DNA of 64,000 nucleotides from Delftia tsuruhatensis (GCF_903815225.1 NZ_LR813084.1:5728001-5792000); one strand, 5' to 3'. Positions 27,659 through 37,648 are shown, numbered from the stretch's first letter. Notes: a model not told the origin generated them from the letters alone. Made by a program: numbers and translations.

Positions 27659-28630
27659 ATGAACCAGGCCCGTCCCCCCATGCCCGACACATCCCAGCCC
27701 CAGCACCTTCCCACCCGCACCGCCGATGTCGGCGGCATTCCCATCCAGCGCGCCATCCCCCAGCGCGCCCTGCGCAAGGTCGGGGCCTGGTGCTTCCTCG
27801 ACCACGCGGGACCGGCCGACCCCGCGCCGCCGGGCATGCAGGTGGGCCCGCATCCCCACATCGGGCTGCAGACCTTCACCTGGATGATCCGAGGCGAGGT
27901 GCTGCACCGCGACAGCCTGGGCAACACCCAGATCATCCGACCCGGACAGGTCAACCTGATGACGGCCGGCCACGGCATCGCCCATTCCGAGGAAAGCCAG
28001 ACGCCCTCGCACATCCACGCGGCCCAGCTGTGGATCGCGCTGCCCGAGTCGCACCGCAATGGTCCGCCGCGCTTCCAGCACTACCCGCAACTGCCGCAGA
28101 CCACGGTGGGAGACTTCACGGCCACGGTGCTGGCCGGCGAGGCGCTGGGCCTGGTCTCCCCCGCCGAGGTGCACACGCCGCTGATGGGCGTGGACCTGCA
28201 TGCCGCCGGCAGCCCAGGCGCGGATGCCGGCCCGGCCCGTGCCACGCTGGCCCTGCGCACCGACTTCGAGCACGCGGTGCTCAGCCTCGAAGGCAGCGTG
28301 CAGGTGTCCGGGCAGCCGCTGCCGGTCGAGGAACTGCTCTACCTGCCCGTGGGCACGCCGTCGGTCGACATCGGGGCCGCGCCGGGCAGCCGGCTGCTGG
28401 TCATCGGCGGCGAACCCCTGGACGAAGCCATCGTGCTGTGGTGGAACTTCGTGGCGCGCACCCGCGAGGAGATCGCCGAAGCCCGCGCCCAGTGGGAAGC
28501 CGAGGCGCAGACGGGAGCCCATGCCCTGCCGCAGGGCGCCGAGCGTCGCTTCGGCCCACCGCTGGAGTCGCCGCTGAAGCCATTGCACGCACCATCCCTG
28601 GATGGCGTGGTACTGCGCGCCTCGCGCTGA
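27659..28630 (+). CDS. Pirin family protein
   Basis: A 323-residue bicupin of the pirin family, an iron-binding group that includes quercetinase-like oxygenases and regulators. The metal ligands of pirin are matched by His65, His67 (GPHPHIGLQTFTW), His109 and Glu111 (GHGIAHSEES). The C-terminal pirin domain ends with WWNFVARTREEI, a family hallmark. No signal peptide. The gene stands alone. A second, sequence-divergent pirin lies at 42378-43424. Confidence 0.88.
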   Translation: MNQARPPMPDTSQPQHLPTRTADVGGIPIQRAIPQRALRKVGAWCFLDHAGPADPAPPGMQVGPHPHIGLQTFTWMIRGEVLHRDSLGNTQIIRPGQVNLMTAGHGIAHSEESQTPSHIHAAQLWIALPESHRNGPPRFQHYPQLPQTTVGDFTATVLAGEALGLVSPAEVHTPLMGVDLHAAGSPGADAGPARATLALRTDFEHAVLSLEGSVQVSGQPLPVEELLYLPVGTPSVDIGAAPGSRLLVIGGEPLDEAIVLWWNFVARTREEIAEARAQWEAEAQTGAHALPQGAERRFGPPLESPLKPLHAPSLDGVVLRASR

Positions 28631-28646
28631 GGCCGTCCGAAGCGCC

Positions 28647-28677
28647 GCGATATCGCACCATTTTGGTGCGATATCGC
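28647..28677. promoter_or_regulatory. Perfect 14-bp inverted repeat with NtrC-like core
   Basis: GCGATATCGCACCA (28647-28660) and its exact complement TGGTGCGATATCGC (28664-28677) flank TTT. Inside is GCACC-N5-GGTGC, the core of the known NtrC enhancer consensus. No T-run follows, so it is unlikely to be a terminator. It lies about 210 bases upstream of aspA, a nitrogen-metabolism gene. Function as an NtrC site is inferred. Confidence 0.45.
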
Positions 28678-28833
28678 AATCATGATCGATCCAGGAAAAA
28701 TCGAAAAAATACCGATTTTGGATACCGTTCGATGAATTTCATCGCAGGATGAATGCCAAAGAGCGCATGAATGCATGTTATGCACAAAACTTTGCACCTC
28801 ATGCATATCCCATAATGCGCCCGGCCCCGGCCA

Positions 28834-28861
28834 ACGCCGCCTGCATGCAGGCGGCGTTTTT
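28834..28861 (+). terminator. Terminator-like hairpin in the aspA leader
   Basis: ACGCCGCCTGCA (28834-28845) is followed directly by its complement TGCAGGCGGCGT (28846-28857), then five T residues. This is a strong intrinsic terminator shape, yet it sits only 28 bases before the aspA start codon. It could stop read-through from upstream or act as an attenuator. Confidence 0.7.
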
Positions 28862-28889
28862 CCATCCATCCACGCTTTTCCATTCCGCC

Positions 28890-30290
<1,401 letters not shown>

Positions 30291-30327
30291 AAGCGGCCTC
30301 ACGGAGCCTGAACAGGCCCCATGAACG

Positions 30328-30350
30328 CAAAAGCGCCCCGAACGGGGCGC
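30328..30350 (-). terminator. Terminator of the ribosome-hibernation gene
   Basis: GCGCCCCG (30333-30340) and CGGGGCGC (30343-30350) form an 8-bp stem with a 2-base centre. On the minus strand TTTTGC follows. It separates converging aspA and the hibernation-factor gene. Confidence 0.85.
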
Positions 30351-30371
30351 CTTGCCGACAGATGACGAGGG

Positions 30372-30752
30372 TCAGGCCGCGCTGGCCGCATCCACCTCGG
30401 TACCATCCTCCACGCCGCGCACACTGTCGCGGCCATGCTTGTCCTTGAGCTTGCCCAGGTCGGTTTCCACGGCCCTTCGCAGTTTCTCGATGGCGGCATT
30501 GAAGGCGTCCTTGACCTTCTCGGCCTCCGCGTTCACGGCGATCGGCGGACGACCATTGGCCCGCGTCTCCAGCACGCAGCGCTTGCCGGGGCCACCCGTG
30601 GTCTTGAGCGCATCGACGCCGGTGAGGAACACCTCCACACGCACCACATAGTCCTTCAGTCTCGCCAGCTTGGCGTTGATCTCTTCCTGCGCCCATTGCG
30701 CCAAGGACTCTCCACCCTGGATCGAATCGTCGGCATGAACCTGAACTTGCAT
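30372..30752 (-). CDS. HPF/RaiA family ribosome-associated protein
   Basis: A 126-residue protein of the S30AE (HPF/YfiA) family, which binds the 30S decoding centre and stores ribosomes in stationary phase or cold. It begins MQVQVHADDSIQG and shows the beta-alpha-beta pattern with VVRVEVFLTGVDALK and a long helix AEKVKDAFNAAIEKLRRAVE. It is longer at the C-terminus than RaiA, with an acidic tail, but lacks the long-HPF dimerisation domain. ATG at 30752 has an excellent AGGAGG site. Monocistronic with its own terminator. Confidence 0.82.
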   Translation of the reverse strand: MQVQVHADDSIQGGESLAQWAQEEINAKLARLKDYVVRVEVFLTGVDALKTTGGPGKRCVLETRANGRPPIAVNAEAEKVKDAFNAAIEKLRRAVETDLGKLKDKHGRDSVRGVEDGTEVDAASAA

Positions 30753-31108
30753 GCATATCCTCCTAGTCGCCAAAAGCCGCACCACCGGCGCGGCGGGGTT
30801 GTCGGGGCCATTGAAGAACTGGCGAATCCATCGTAACGCCATGCGCGCCAACTGCACAGCAAGTCGCACCCTGCGCCGTCAGGTTTTTCACCTGCCCCAC
30901 CCCTGCCTGCAGGCTACACCCGCAGGCGCAGCGCCCGGGAAAACGCCCATGCAAACCTTGAGATGCCTCAAGACAACTCTTGCATTCATCTACACCTATT
31001 CGCGGGGATGGCCCTGAGACGTTCGAGGGAGTTCACCGCCCTCCTACACCACCGGCCCCCGATTGCGCTTACAACGGAGCATCAGGATTTCAAGCCAACG
31101 CGCACTCC
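30753..31108. other. Intergenic region, no gene recognised
   Basis: About 356 bases between divergent genes, expected to carry both promoters. An open frame on the plus strand reaches into it from the amidotransferase gene, but nothing there looks protein-like. No strong hairpin or repeat was seen. Confidence 0.5.
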
Positions 31109-31990
31109 ATGAGCCCTCTTGCTTCCCGCCGCCTCAAGATCGGCCTGTCGGCCTGCTTTTCCCATGCGGACCCGCAGCGTCCGCTGTTCACGGGCAAGAC
31201 GCTGCAGTACGTGGAGCAGTCGATCGCGCACTGGATCATGTCGGCCGGCGCCATGGTGGTCATGGTGCCCTGCCCCACGGGCGAGACGGCGCGCGGCGAC
31301 GTCACGCTGGAACACTATGCCGAATGGCTGGACGGCGTGGTCATGCACGGCGGCGCCGATGTCTGGCCCGGCAGCTATGGCGAGGAACCCCTGCGCCCGG
31401 AATGGCTGGGCGACCGCGTGCGCGATCTCTACGACCTGGCCGTGGTCGAGGCCTTTTCGCAGGCGGGCAAGCCCATCTTCGGCGTATGCCGCGGGCTGCA
31501 GCTCATCAACGTGGCCTTTGGCGGCACCCTCTACCAGGACATCGAGACCCAGGTGCCGGGCTCCCAGCTGCACCGCAACCCCACCGAGTACGACCGCCAC
31601 TACCACGACATCGCCATCGTTCCCGGCAGCCGGCTGGAGGCGCTGTACCCCACGCTGGACCGGGCGCGCGTCAACAGCATCCACCACCAGGGCATCAAGG
31701 ATGTGGCGCCCGAGTTCGACGTCGAGGCCTGGAGCATTCCCGACCGCATTCCCGAGGCCATCTTCCGCAAGCCCGGCACGCTCAAGAGCTACATCGCAGC
31801 CACCCAGTGGCATCCGGAGTTCCAGTTCCGCAACCCGGACACCAGCACGCTGGACGACAGCGTGCTGCTGCGCGACTTCCTGGCCGCCTGCTCACGCGCC
31901 CGCGTGAGCCCGGCCGTGAGCCACAGCCCCTTCCAGATCCGCAACCGGGCAGCGCGCCTGCTGCGCCGCGCATTGCTGCGCCGGCATTGA
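31109..31990 (+). CDS. Gamma-glutamyl-gamma-aminobutyrate hydrolase-like class I glutamine amidotransferase
   Basis: A 293-residue peptidase C26 protein like PuuD, which hydrolyses gamma-glutamyl-GABA in putrescine degradation. The triad is visible: nucleophile Cys127 (FGVCRGLQLIN), His235 and Glu237 (QWHPEFQ). HGGADVWPGSYGE is the family substrate region. ATG at 31109 has weak upstream signals but matches the family start. The last 33 codons overlap the end of a converging LysR gene and form a basic tail (RAARLLRRALLRRH) not usual in PuuD. No other puu genes are near, so the real gamma-glutamyl substrate is open. Confidence 0.82.
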   Translation: MSPLASRRLKIGLSACFSHADPQRPLFTGKTLQYVEQSIAHWIMSAGAMVVMVPCPTGETARGDVTLEHYAEWLDGVVMHGGADVWPGSYGEEPLRPEWLGDRVRDLYDLAVVEAFSQAGKPIFGVCRGLQLINVAFGGTLYQDIETQVPGSQLHRNPTEYDRHYHDIAIVPGSRLEALYPTLDRARVNSIHHQGIKDVAPEFDVEAWSIPDRIPEAIFRKPGTLKSYIAATQWHPEFQFRNPDTSTLDDSVLLRDFLAACSRARVSPAVSHSPFQIRNRAARLLRRALLRRH

Positions 31991-32902
31991 CGGCCCCGCC
32001 GGGCCGAGCACCTGTTGCGCCACCTGATCCAGCTGACCGCGCAGCCAGGCGTGGGCCGGGTCGGCCTGGTGGCGCGCATGCCAGATCATGTACATGGGCA
32101 GGGGTGGACATTCCACCGGCACAGGCGCGCTGGCCAGCGATGACAGGGCCGTGCGGCCCAGCAGCGAGGGCGCCGTGACCAGCAGCGGCGTGCCGCGCAC
32201 GAAGGCGGCCAGCGCCGCAAAGCCCGGCACGCGCACCGCGAAGCGGCGCGTCAATCCGCGCGCCTGCAACTGCTGGTCCAGGTCCAGCCCCTGCCCCGGA
32301 GCGTAGGCCACGGTGGCGTGCTCAGCGCGCAGATAGGCCTGGGCATCCACCGGTGCGCTGCGCACGCTGGCGTCATGGAACAGCGCGTACGCATCGCTGA
32401 ACAAGCGTTTTTGCAGGATGTCCGTGGCATCGGGCGGACGCGGGCTGATCGCCAGCAGGCAGGCGTTGGAGCGCAGCAGTCCGGCATCGGGCGCGCCGCT
32501 GTCGATGATGCGCAAGGCACTCAGCGGTGCGGCCGCGCGCAGGCGCGCCGCCAGCGCGGGCAGCAGCAGCTCGCGCTGGAAATCGTTGGCGGCGATGGTG
32601 ACCTCGGCGCGCCAGCAGGCGGGGTCGAATCCCGGGCCCTGGCTGAAGCGCTGCATGCGCGCCAGCATCTCGCGCGCGGGCTCCAGCAGTGCACGGGCGT
32701 GGGCCGTGGGCGCGATGCCCCGGCCTTTCCTGACGAACAGCGGGTCGCCCGTGATGGCGCGCAGCTTGTCCAGCAGATGGCTGACGGCTGACTGCGTCAC
32801 CCCCAGGCGCTGTGCCGCGCCGGTGACGCTGCCGGTTTCCAGCACGGCCACCAGCAGTTGCAGCAGCCGGCCGTCCAGGTGGGACCAATCGATTTCGCTC
32901 AT
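31892..32902 (-). CDS. LysR family regulator divergent from the LigA/LigB genes
   Basis: A 336-residue LysR regulator, about 30 residues longer than usual at the C-terminus. The helix-turn-helix lies near residues 24-44 (SVTGAAQRLGVTQSAVSHLLDKL); FVRKGRGIAPTAHA follows, typical of the NodD/NahR-like branch. Start 32902 (MSEIDWSHLD); an ATG at 32911 adds three residues. The extra C-terminus is read antisense through the end of the amidotransferase gene (99-base overlap). Divergent from the ring-cleavage genes across 85 bases, so it probably activates them. Confidence 0.85.
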   Translation of the reverse strand: MSEIDWSHLDGRLLQLLVAVLETGSVTGAAQRLGVTQSAVSHLLDKLRAITGDPLFVRKGRGIAPTAHARALLEPAREMLARMQRFSQGPGFDPACWRAEVTIAANDFQRELLLPALAARLRAAAPLSALRIIDSGAPDAGLLRSNACLLAISPRPPDATDILQKRLFSDAYALFHDASVRSAPVDAQAYLRAEHATVAYAPGQGLDLDQQLQARGLTRRFAVRVPGFAALAAFVRGTPLLVTAPSLLGRTALSSLASAPVPVECPPLPMYMIWHARHQADPAHAWLRGQLDQVAQQVLGPAGPSMPAQQCAAQQARCPVADLEGAVAHGRAHAGA

Positions 32903-32987
32903 GGATCGCATGATTGGCAACGGCTTTATCTTTGGCAATGCGCGCCGGACACTGCCGCTGATCCAACGCAAACACCGGAGACAAGGC

Positions 32988-33329
32988 ATGGCCGATCAGC
33001 CACAGATTCCCGGCACCGTCCTGTTCGACGGCGTGCAGGCCCGCAAGGGCTACGCGCTCAACAAGATGTGCTTTTCCTTCAACGAGGCGGCCAACCGCCA
33101 GGCCTTCCTGGCCGATGAAGAGGCCTACATGCGCCGCTACGGACTGGACGAGGCCCAGGCCGCCGCCGTGCGCGCCCGCGACGTGCTGCGGATGATCGCG
33201 GCCGGGGGCAACGCCTACTACCTGGCCAAGCTGGCCGGCATCTTCCACCTGGACATGCAGGACATCGGCGCCCAGCAGACCGGCATGACCAAGGCCGAGT
33301 TCCAGGCCATGCTGCGCTCGCACGCCTGA
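32988..33329 (+). CDS. LigA-type (protocatechuate 4,5-dioxygenase alpha-like) subunit
   Basis: A 113-residue all-helical protein of the LigA family, the small subunit that caps the active site of class III extradiol dioxygenases such as protocatechuate 4,5-dioxygenase. It has KGYALNKMCFSFNEAANRQ and GGNAYYLAKLAGIFHLDMQDIGAQQTGMT, both conserved in LigA. It is shorter than LigA/PmdA (about 140-150). GGAG precedes the ATG. It lies 35 bases before the LigB-type gene, so the two subunits are made together. Confidence 0.85.
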   Translation: MADQPQIPGTVLFDGVQARKGYALNKMCFSFNEAANRQAFLADEEAYMRRYGLDEAQAAAVRARDVLRMIAAGGNAYYLAKLAGIFHLDMQDIGAQQTGMTKAEFQAMLRSHA

Positions 33330-33364
33330 CCCCACGATCCCGAAGACGACAGGAGACATCTTCC

Positions 33365-34210
33365 ATGGCACATCTCATCGGAGGTCTGGGCACCTCGCAC
33401 ATCCCCGCCATCGGCAACGCCATCCACAAGGGCCTGCAGAACGAGCCCTACTGGAAGCCCTTCTTCGACGGCTTTCCACCCATCCGCGACTGGCTGGCCA
33501 CGCAGCGGCCCGACGTGGTCGTGATGTTCTACAACGACCACGGCCTGAACTTCTTCCTGGACAAGATGCCCACCTTCGCCGTGGGCGCGGCCGCGCAGTA
33601 CAGCAATGCCGACGAAGGCTGGGGCATTCCCACGCTGGCGCCGCTGCGCGGGCACACCGGGCTGTCATGGCATCTGATCAATGCCCTGGTGAGCGAGGAT
33701 TTCGACGTGGTGACCTGCCAGGAAATGCTGGTGGACCATGCCTGCACGCTGCCACTGAAGCTGTTCTGGCCCGAGGGCGACTGCCCGGTGGCCGTGGTGC
33801 CCGTGTGCATCAACACCGTGCAGTTTCCGCTGCCCTCGGCACGGCGCTGCCATGCGCTGGGCCAGGCCGTGGGCCGTGCCATCGCGCGCTGGGACAGCAG
33901 CGAGCGCGTGGCCGTGATCGCCTCGGGCGGGCTGTCGCACCAGCTCGACGGCGAACGCGCAGGCTTCATCAACAAGGCCTTCGATCTGCAGTTCCTCGAA
34001 AGCATGGCCACCAACCCCGAGTGGGCCACGCAGTTCAGCGTGCACGAGCTGGTCGAGAAAACCGGCACGCAGGGCGTGGAGCTGCTGATGTGGCTGGCCA
34101 TGCGCGGCGCGCTGTCCACGGCCGCGCCGGGCGTGCGCCGCGTGCATGGCAACTACCACATCCCGATCTCCAACACGGCCACCGCCCTGCTGGCGCTGGA
34201 GACGGTGTAG
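33365..34210 (+). CDS. LigB-type extradiol ring-cleavage dioxygenase, beta subunit
   Basis: A 281-residue class III extradiol dioxygenase. The Fe(II) ligands of LigB are matched by His12 (GTSHIP), His59 (YNDHG) and Glu239 (GVELLMW); the catalytic His is matched by His192 (GLSHQL), and His125 (DHACT) is also conserved. It would open a catechol-type ring at the meta position. Partner LigA is directly upstream. The rest of the protocatechuate 4,5-pathway (LigC, LigI, LigJ, LigK types) is not in the window, so protocatechuate, gallate or a methylated relative are all possible substrates. Confidence 0.87.
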   Translation: MAHLIGGLGTSHIPAIGNAIHKGLQNEPYWKPFFDGFPPIRDWLATQRPDVVVMFYNDHGLNFFLDKMPTFAVGAAAQYSNADEGWGIPTLAPLRGHTGLSWHLINALVSEDFDVVTCQEMLVDHACTLPLKLFWPEGDCPVAVVPVCINTVQFPLPSARRCHALGQAVGRAIARWDSSERVAVIASGGLSHQLDGERAGFINKAFDLQFLESMATNPEWATQFSVHELVEKTGTQGVELLMWLAMRGALSTAAPGVRRVHGNYHIPISNTATALLALETV

Positions 34211-34225
34211 CCCGGCCGCCAGGCT

Positions 34226-34696
34226 TCAGTGGTGGTGGCCGTGGCCGCCATGCACGTGGCGGTGCTCGATTTCCTCGGGCTTGGCCGCGCGCACTTCGTT
34301 GACCTTGCAGGAAAAGCGCAGCGCGATGCCGGCCAGCGGGTGGTTGCCGTCCAGCAGCACCACGGGGCCCTTGATCTTGACCACGTGGTAGATCTGGGGC
34401 TGGCCCTGGTCGTTGGTGCCGCGCAGCTGGCCGCCGACCTTCACGCCGGGCGGGAACTCGCCCTTGGGAATGGTGCGGGTCAGGCTCTCGTCGCGCGCGC
34501 CGAAGGCGTCTTCCACGGCCAGGTCCACGGTCAGCGTGTCGCCCACGGCCTTGCCGTCCAGGGCGGCTTCCACCTTGGCGAAGATGTTGTCGTAGCCGCC
34601 GTGCAGATAGGCCACGTCGCCCTTGTCGAGCAGCTTGCCCAGCTTGTCGGTGATCTTGTAGTTGATGGTGACGGCGGTGTCTTTGGTGATGTTCAT
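34226..34696 (-). CDS. slyD: FKBP-type peptidyl-prolyl isomerase SlyD
   Basis: A 156-residue cytoplasmic prolyl isomerase and metallochaperone. The split FKBP domain (INYKITDKLGKLLDKG ... HPLAGIALRFSCKVNEVR) holds the inserted chaperone flap (about 70-125) typical of SlyD. The C-terminus is a short His-rich tail (HRHVHGGHGHHH) for nickel or zinc. ATG at 34696 is the normal start. It converges with the LigB gene, 15 bases apart, and is probably unrelated to it. Confidence 0.92.
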   Translation of the reverse strand: MNITKDTAVTINYKITDKLGKLLDKGDVAYLHGGYDNIFAKVEAALDGKAVGDTLTVDLAVEDAFGARDESLTRTIPKGEFPPGVKVGGQLRGTNDQGQPQIYHVVKIKGPVVLLDGNHPLAGIALRFSCKVNEVRAAKPEEIEHRHVHGGHGHHH

Positions 34697-34765
34697 GGCA
34701 AAGGCCTTGGAAAACCGCAGCGCAGAAGGCGCGCCGCGCAAAGCCGCCATTGTCGGCGACCCGGG

Positions 34766-35749
34766 CTATTCCAGCGTCACGCCCGTGGCCTTGGCCACGC
34801 CGCGCCACTTGTCCACGTCGGTGCGGATCTGCCGGGCAAAGGCCTCGGGCCGGCTGGCCACGGGCTCGGCACCCAGGCCGCGCAGCTGGCCGGCCACCTC
34901 GGGAGCCTGCACCGCCTGGGCGATGGCCGACTGCAGCGCATCGAGTACAGCACGTGGCGTTCCGGCCGGCGCCAGCAGTCCGAACCAGCCCGAAACCTCG
35001 TAGCCGGGCACCCCGCTTTCGGCCACCGTGGGAATCTCGGGCGCGCCCGGCCAGCGCTGCGCCGTGGTCACGGCCAGCGCGCGCAGCTTGCCGCTGCGCA
35101 CGAAGGCGATGGTCGAGGGCAGGTTGTCGAACCCCACCTGGATCTGCCCGCCCATGAGGTCGGTGAGCATGGGCGATGCGCCCTTGTAGGGCACGTGGAC
35201 CATGTCCACGCCGGCCATCATCTTGAGCAGCTCGGCGCTCATGTGGGGTGAGCCACCGGCACTGGTGGAGCCGAAGTTGACCTGCCCGGGCCGCGCCCTG
35301 GCCAGCGCCAGCAGCTCGGCCAGCGTCTTCACGGGCACCCCGGGATGGACCACGATGATGTTGGGCGTGCTGGCCACCAGGGTGACGGGCGAGAAGTCCC
35401 GCACGGCGTCGTAGGGAAGGTTCTTCTGCAGCGCCGGATTGATGCCGTGCGAGCTGGCCGTGCCCATGACCAGGGTGTAGCCATCGGGCGCGGCCTGGGC
35501 CACGGCCGCCGAGCCGATGGCACCGCTGGCGCCCGCGCGGTTCTCCACCACGAAGGGCTGCCTGAGCCGCTCCGTCAGTTGGGCCGCCGCCAGCCGCGCA
35601 ATGATGTCCGTGGTGCCCCCGGCCGGGTAGGGAACGACGATGCGCACGGGCCTGGACGGATAGGCCTGTGCGCCGGCCTGCACAGGGGCCAGTGCCGCCC
35701 CTAAGGCCAGAGCCAGCGCTGCAAGCGCTCGGAAGGGTTGCAATGCCAT
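34766..35749 (-). CDS. Bug family substrate-binding protein (AtuA-type operon)
   Basis: A 327-residue periplasmic receptor with signal peptide (about 1-28, ending VQAGAQA), then YPSRPVRIVVPYPAGGTTD, VVENRAGASGAIG and IPTVAESGVPGYE, the Bug family blocks. GGAG precedes the ATG at 35749. It is the third gene of a minus-strand operon with an AtuA-like protein and a small AtuA-associated domain protein, so the ligand is likely the organic acid that AtuA handles. Confidence 0.9.
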   Translation of the reverse strand: MALQPFRALAALALALGAALAPVQAGAQAYPSRPVRIVVPYPAGGTTDIIARLAAAQLTERLRQPFVVENRAGASGAIGSAAVAQAAPDGYTLVMGTASSHGINPALQKNLPYDAVRDFSPVTLVASTPNIIVVHPGVPVKTLAELLALARARPGQVNFGSTSAGGSPHMSAELLKMMAGVDMVHVPYKGASPMLTDLMGGQIQVGFDNLPSTIAFVRSGKLRALAVTTAQRWPGAPEIPTVAESGVPGYEVSGWFGLLAPAGTPRAVLDALQSAIAQAVQAPEVAGQLRGLGAEPVASRPEAFARQIRTDVDKWRGVAKATGVTLE

Positions 35750-35796
35750 GTCTTTGTCTCCTCTTTTTCTTTGCCTGCGGTGCAAGTCGGCGAAGC

Positions 35797-36156
35797 TCAG
35801 CCCGGCGCCCGCTGGTGAAGCAGTGGCTGCAGTTCGACAGGGACTTCCAGCTCGAAGCCGAGGATGGCCGCCGACAGCGCCTTGCCATAGTTGTCCACCG
35901 ACAGGCTGCGCGACACGCCACCCCCCAGCGCGCCGTGGGCGACGAAGTTCAGCGCATGCAGGTTGGCGGCCTCGTAGCGCAGCACCTCGCCCGTGATGGC
36001 CCCCCCATGGAAGGCCTTGAAGCGCTCGGCCGTCAGCTGTTCGCACAGCAGCGGGTACAGCGCGGGCTCATAGGCGAACACGGCGATGTTCGAGGTATTG
36101 CCCTTGTCGCCCGAGCGCGCATGCGCCACCTGTTCCAGTCGTACCTTGCCGGTCAT
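35797..36156 (-). CDS. AtuA-associated small domain protein
   Basis: A 119-residue protein like the C-terminal ferredoxin-like domain found in AtuA-type proteins or as a separate partner. It has the start VRLEQVAHARSGDKGNTSNIAVFAY with the SGDKG-N motif, and FVAHGALGGGVSRSLSVDNYGKALSAAIL near the end. ATG at 36156 lies 13 bases after the AtuA stop, giving tight coupling. In many genomes both parts form one polypeptide; here they are split. Biochemical role unknown. Confidence 0.8.
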   Translation of the reverse strand: MTGKVRLEQVAHARSGDKGNTSNIAVFAYEPALYPLLCEQLTAERFKAFHGGAITGEVLRYEAANLHALNFVAHGALGGGVSRSLSVDNYGKALSAAILGFELEVPVELQPLLHQRAPG

Positions 36157-36169
36157 GCCTGCCTCCCGT

Positions 36170-37531
36170 TCAGCTGGTGAAATAGTCGATGTGCGCGGGC
36201 ACCTGCTCGCGCGCAACCAGTGCCGACCACACGCCGATCACCTCGCGCGTGCGCTCCTGGTGGGGCACACGCTTGCCCGTATGGGCAATGCCCGATACGG
36301 CCATGCCATCCACCTCTCGGCCGACCTTGGCCGCTTGCTCACGCGTGCGGGTGCGCGCCGCCACGCGCACCGCCACTTCGTAGGGCTCGGGCGCCGACTG
36401 CGGCGTGGCCGCGCCGTGCACGGCGTTCAGCCCCAGGAAGTCGATGCGAATCTCCTCGGCCTCCAGCTTCACGATGTCGAAGCGCTCCTGCAGAATGCGG
36501 CGCGCCAGCTGCGCGCGGCGCAGCGCGCCGGGGCCTGCGTAGAAGAACATGTCCTCGCCGATGAAGCCCTCGGTGCATCCCATGGACACCTTGAGCGTGG
36601 GCGTGCGCGGCTTGCCGGTGAGGCCCGTCACGCGCACACGGTCCGGGCCCGCCTGCACGATGCACGCCTGCGTGAAGTCGACCACCACATCGGGCGTGAT
36701 GTAGTTGGCGGGGTCGTGCACCTCGTAGAGCATCTGCTCCTTGACGGTCTGCACCGTGACCATGCCACCCGTGCCCTGGACCTTGGTGAGGGTGGCGCCG
36801 CCATCGGCATCGACCTCGGCGATGGGAAAGGCCAGGTTCCAGGGCTCGGGCACGTCCTTGAGACCCGGATCGGCGAAATAGCCCCCCGTGACCTGGGCAC
36901 CGCACTCCAGCAGGTGGCCGATGCCGCTACCCGCCCCGATGCGCGCGTGGTCCAGCGGGTCCCAGCCGAACGCGTGCACCATGGGTGCAAGAAACAGCGA
37001 GGGATCGGCCACGCGCCCCGTGACCACGATCTGTGCGCCCTGCTTCAGGGCCTGCACGATAGGTTCGGCTCCCAGGTAGGCCTCGGCCGAGATCAGCGTG
37101 TCGGCCAGCGTCTGCGTGGAGGCGCCGGTTTCCAGGATGGTGGGCGCCAGCGACAACACGCGGTCGGTGATCAGGCTGCCGCCCACGGCCGCCACCTTGA
37201 CGCCGTGAATGCCCAGCTCGTCCAGCAACTCGACGATGCGCCGTGCCGCGCCCTGCGGGTTGATCCAGCCCTGGTTGGAGATGATGCGCGTGCCCTGCCG
37301 CATGCAGGCCGGCAGCACGGCGCGCATGCGCTCGTCCAGGTAGGTGTCGTAGCCGGGAAAGGACGGGTCGCGCCGCGCACGCACCTGGGCGGCAGACACC
37401 GTGGCCTCGGCCATGGTCTCGAAGCACAGGTAGTCGAGCGCGCCATGCTCTGCATTGAGGGCTGCGGGCTCGATGCGGTCGCCCCACCAGGCGGCGCCCG
37501 CGCCTATGCGCAGGATTCGGTTCTGGCTCAT
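36170..37531 (-). CDS. AtuA family (DUF1446) acyclic terpene utilisation-like protein
   Basis: A 453-residue protein of the AtuA family, known from citronellol/geraniol degradation loci but with unresolved chemistry. It begins LRIGAGAAWWGDRIEPA and shows LDYLCFETMAEATVS, GTRIISNQGWINPQGAA, VTGRVADPSLFLAPM, GHLLECGAQVTGGYF and MGCTEGFIGEDMFFYAG. GGAG precedes the ATG. It is divergent from a LysR gene across 117 bases and followed by its small partner and a Bug receptor. Other atu genes (geranyl-CoA carboxylase and so on) are absent, so the substrate may be another branched acid. Confidence 0.82.
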   Translation of the reverse strand: MSQNRILRIGAGAAWWGDRIEPAALNAEHGALDYLCFETMAEATVSAAQVRARRDPSFPGYDTYLDERMRAVLPACMRQGTRIISNQGWINPQGAARRIVELLDELGIHGVKVAAVGGSLITDRVLSLAPTILETGASTQTLADTLISAEAYLGAEPIVQALKQGAQIVVTGRVADPSLFLAPMVHAFGWDPLDHARIGAGSGIGHLLECGAQVTGGYFADPGLKDVPEPWNLAFPIAEVDADGGATLTKVQGTGGMVTVQTVKEQMLYEVHDPANYITPDVVVDFTQACIVQAGPDRVRVTGLTGKPRTPTLKVSMGCTEGFIGEDMFFYAGPGALRRAQLARRILQERFDIVKLEAEEIRIDFLGLNAVHGAATPQSAPEPYEVAVRVAARTRTREQAAKVGREVDGMAVSGIAHTGKRVPHQERTREVIGVWSALVAREQVPAHIDYFTS

Positions 37532-37648
37532 CGGTGTTGTCTCCGTTCTGGTCGTCGAAACCATTCTGTACAGTGGCCCTGCACGAGACAACGCATGCGC
37601 GGCCATAGCGCATGTGAACGAAATTCACAGGGCGACCGGGGGACGTTC

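Noticed and set aside
28779-28787. TTATGCACA matching the DnaA box, with a similar TGTGCATAA near 47782
   Set aside because: Single boxes far apart and no AT-rich unwinding element or replication genes; not an origin.
28779-28800. Possible sigma-54 promoter before aspA (TGCAC...TTGCA)
   Set aside because: The GG of the -24 element is missing and the spacing is one base too long.
30753-31108. N-terminal extension of the amidotransferase gene
   Set aside because: The added residues from 30980 are not protein-like, and the family start fits 31109.
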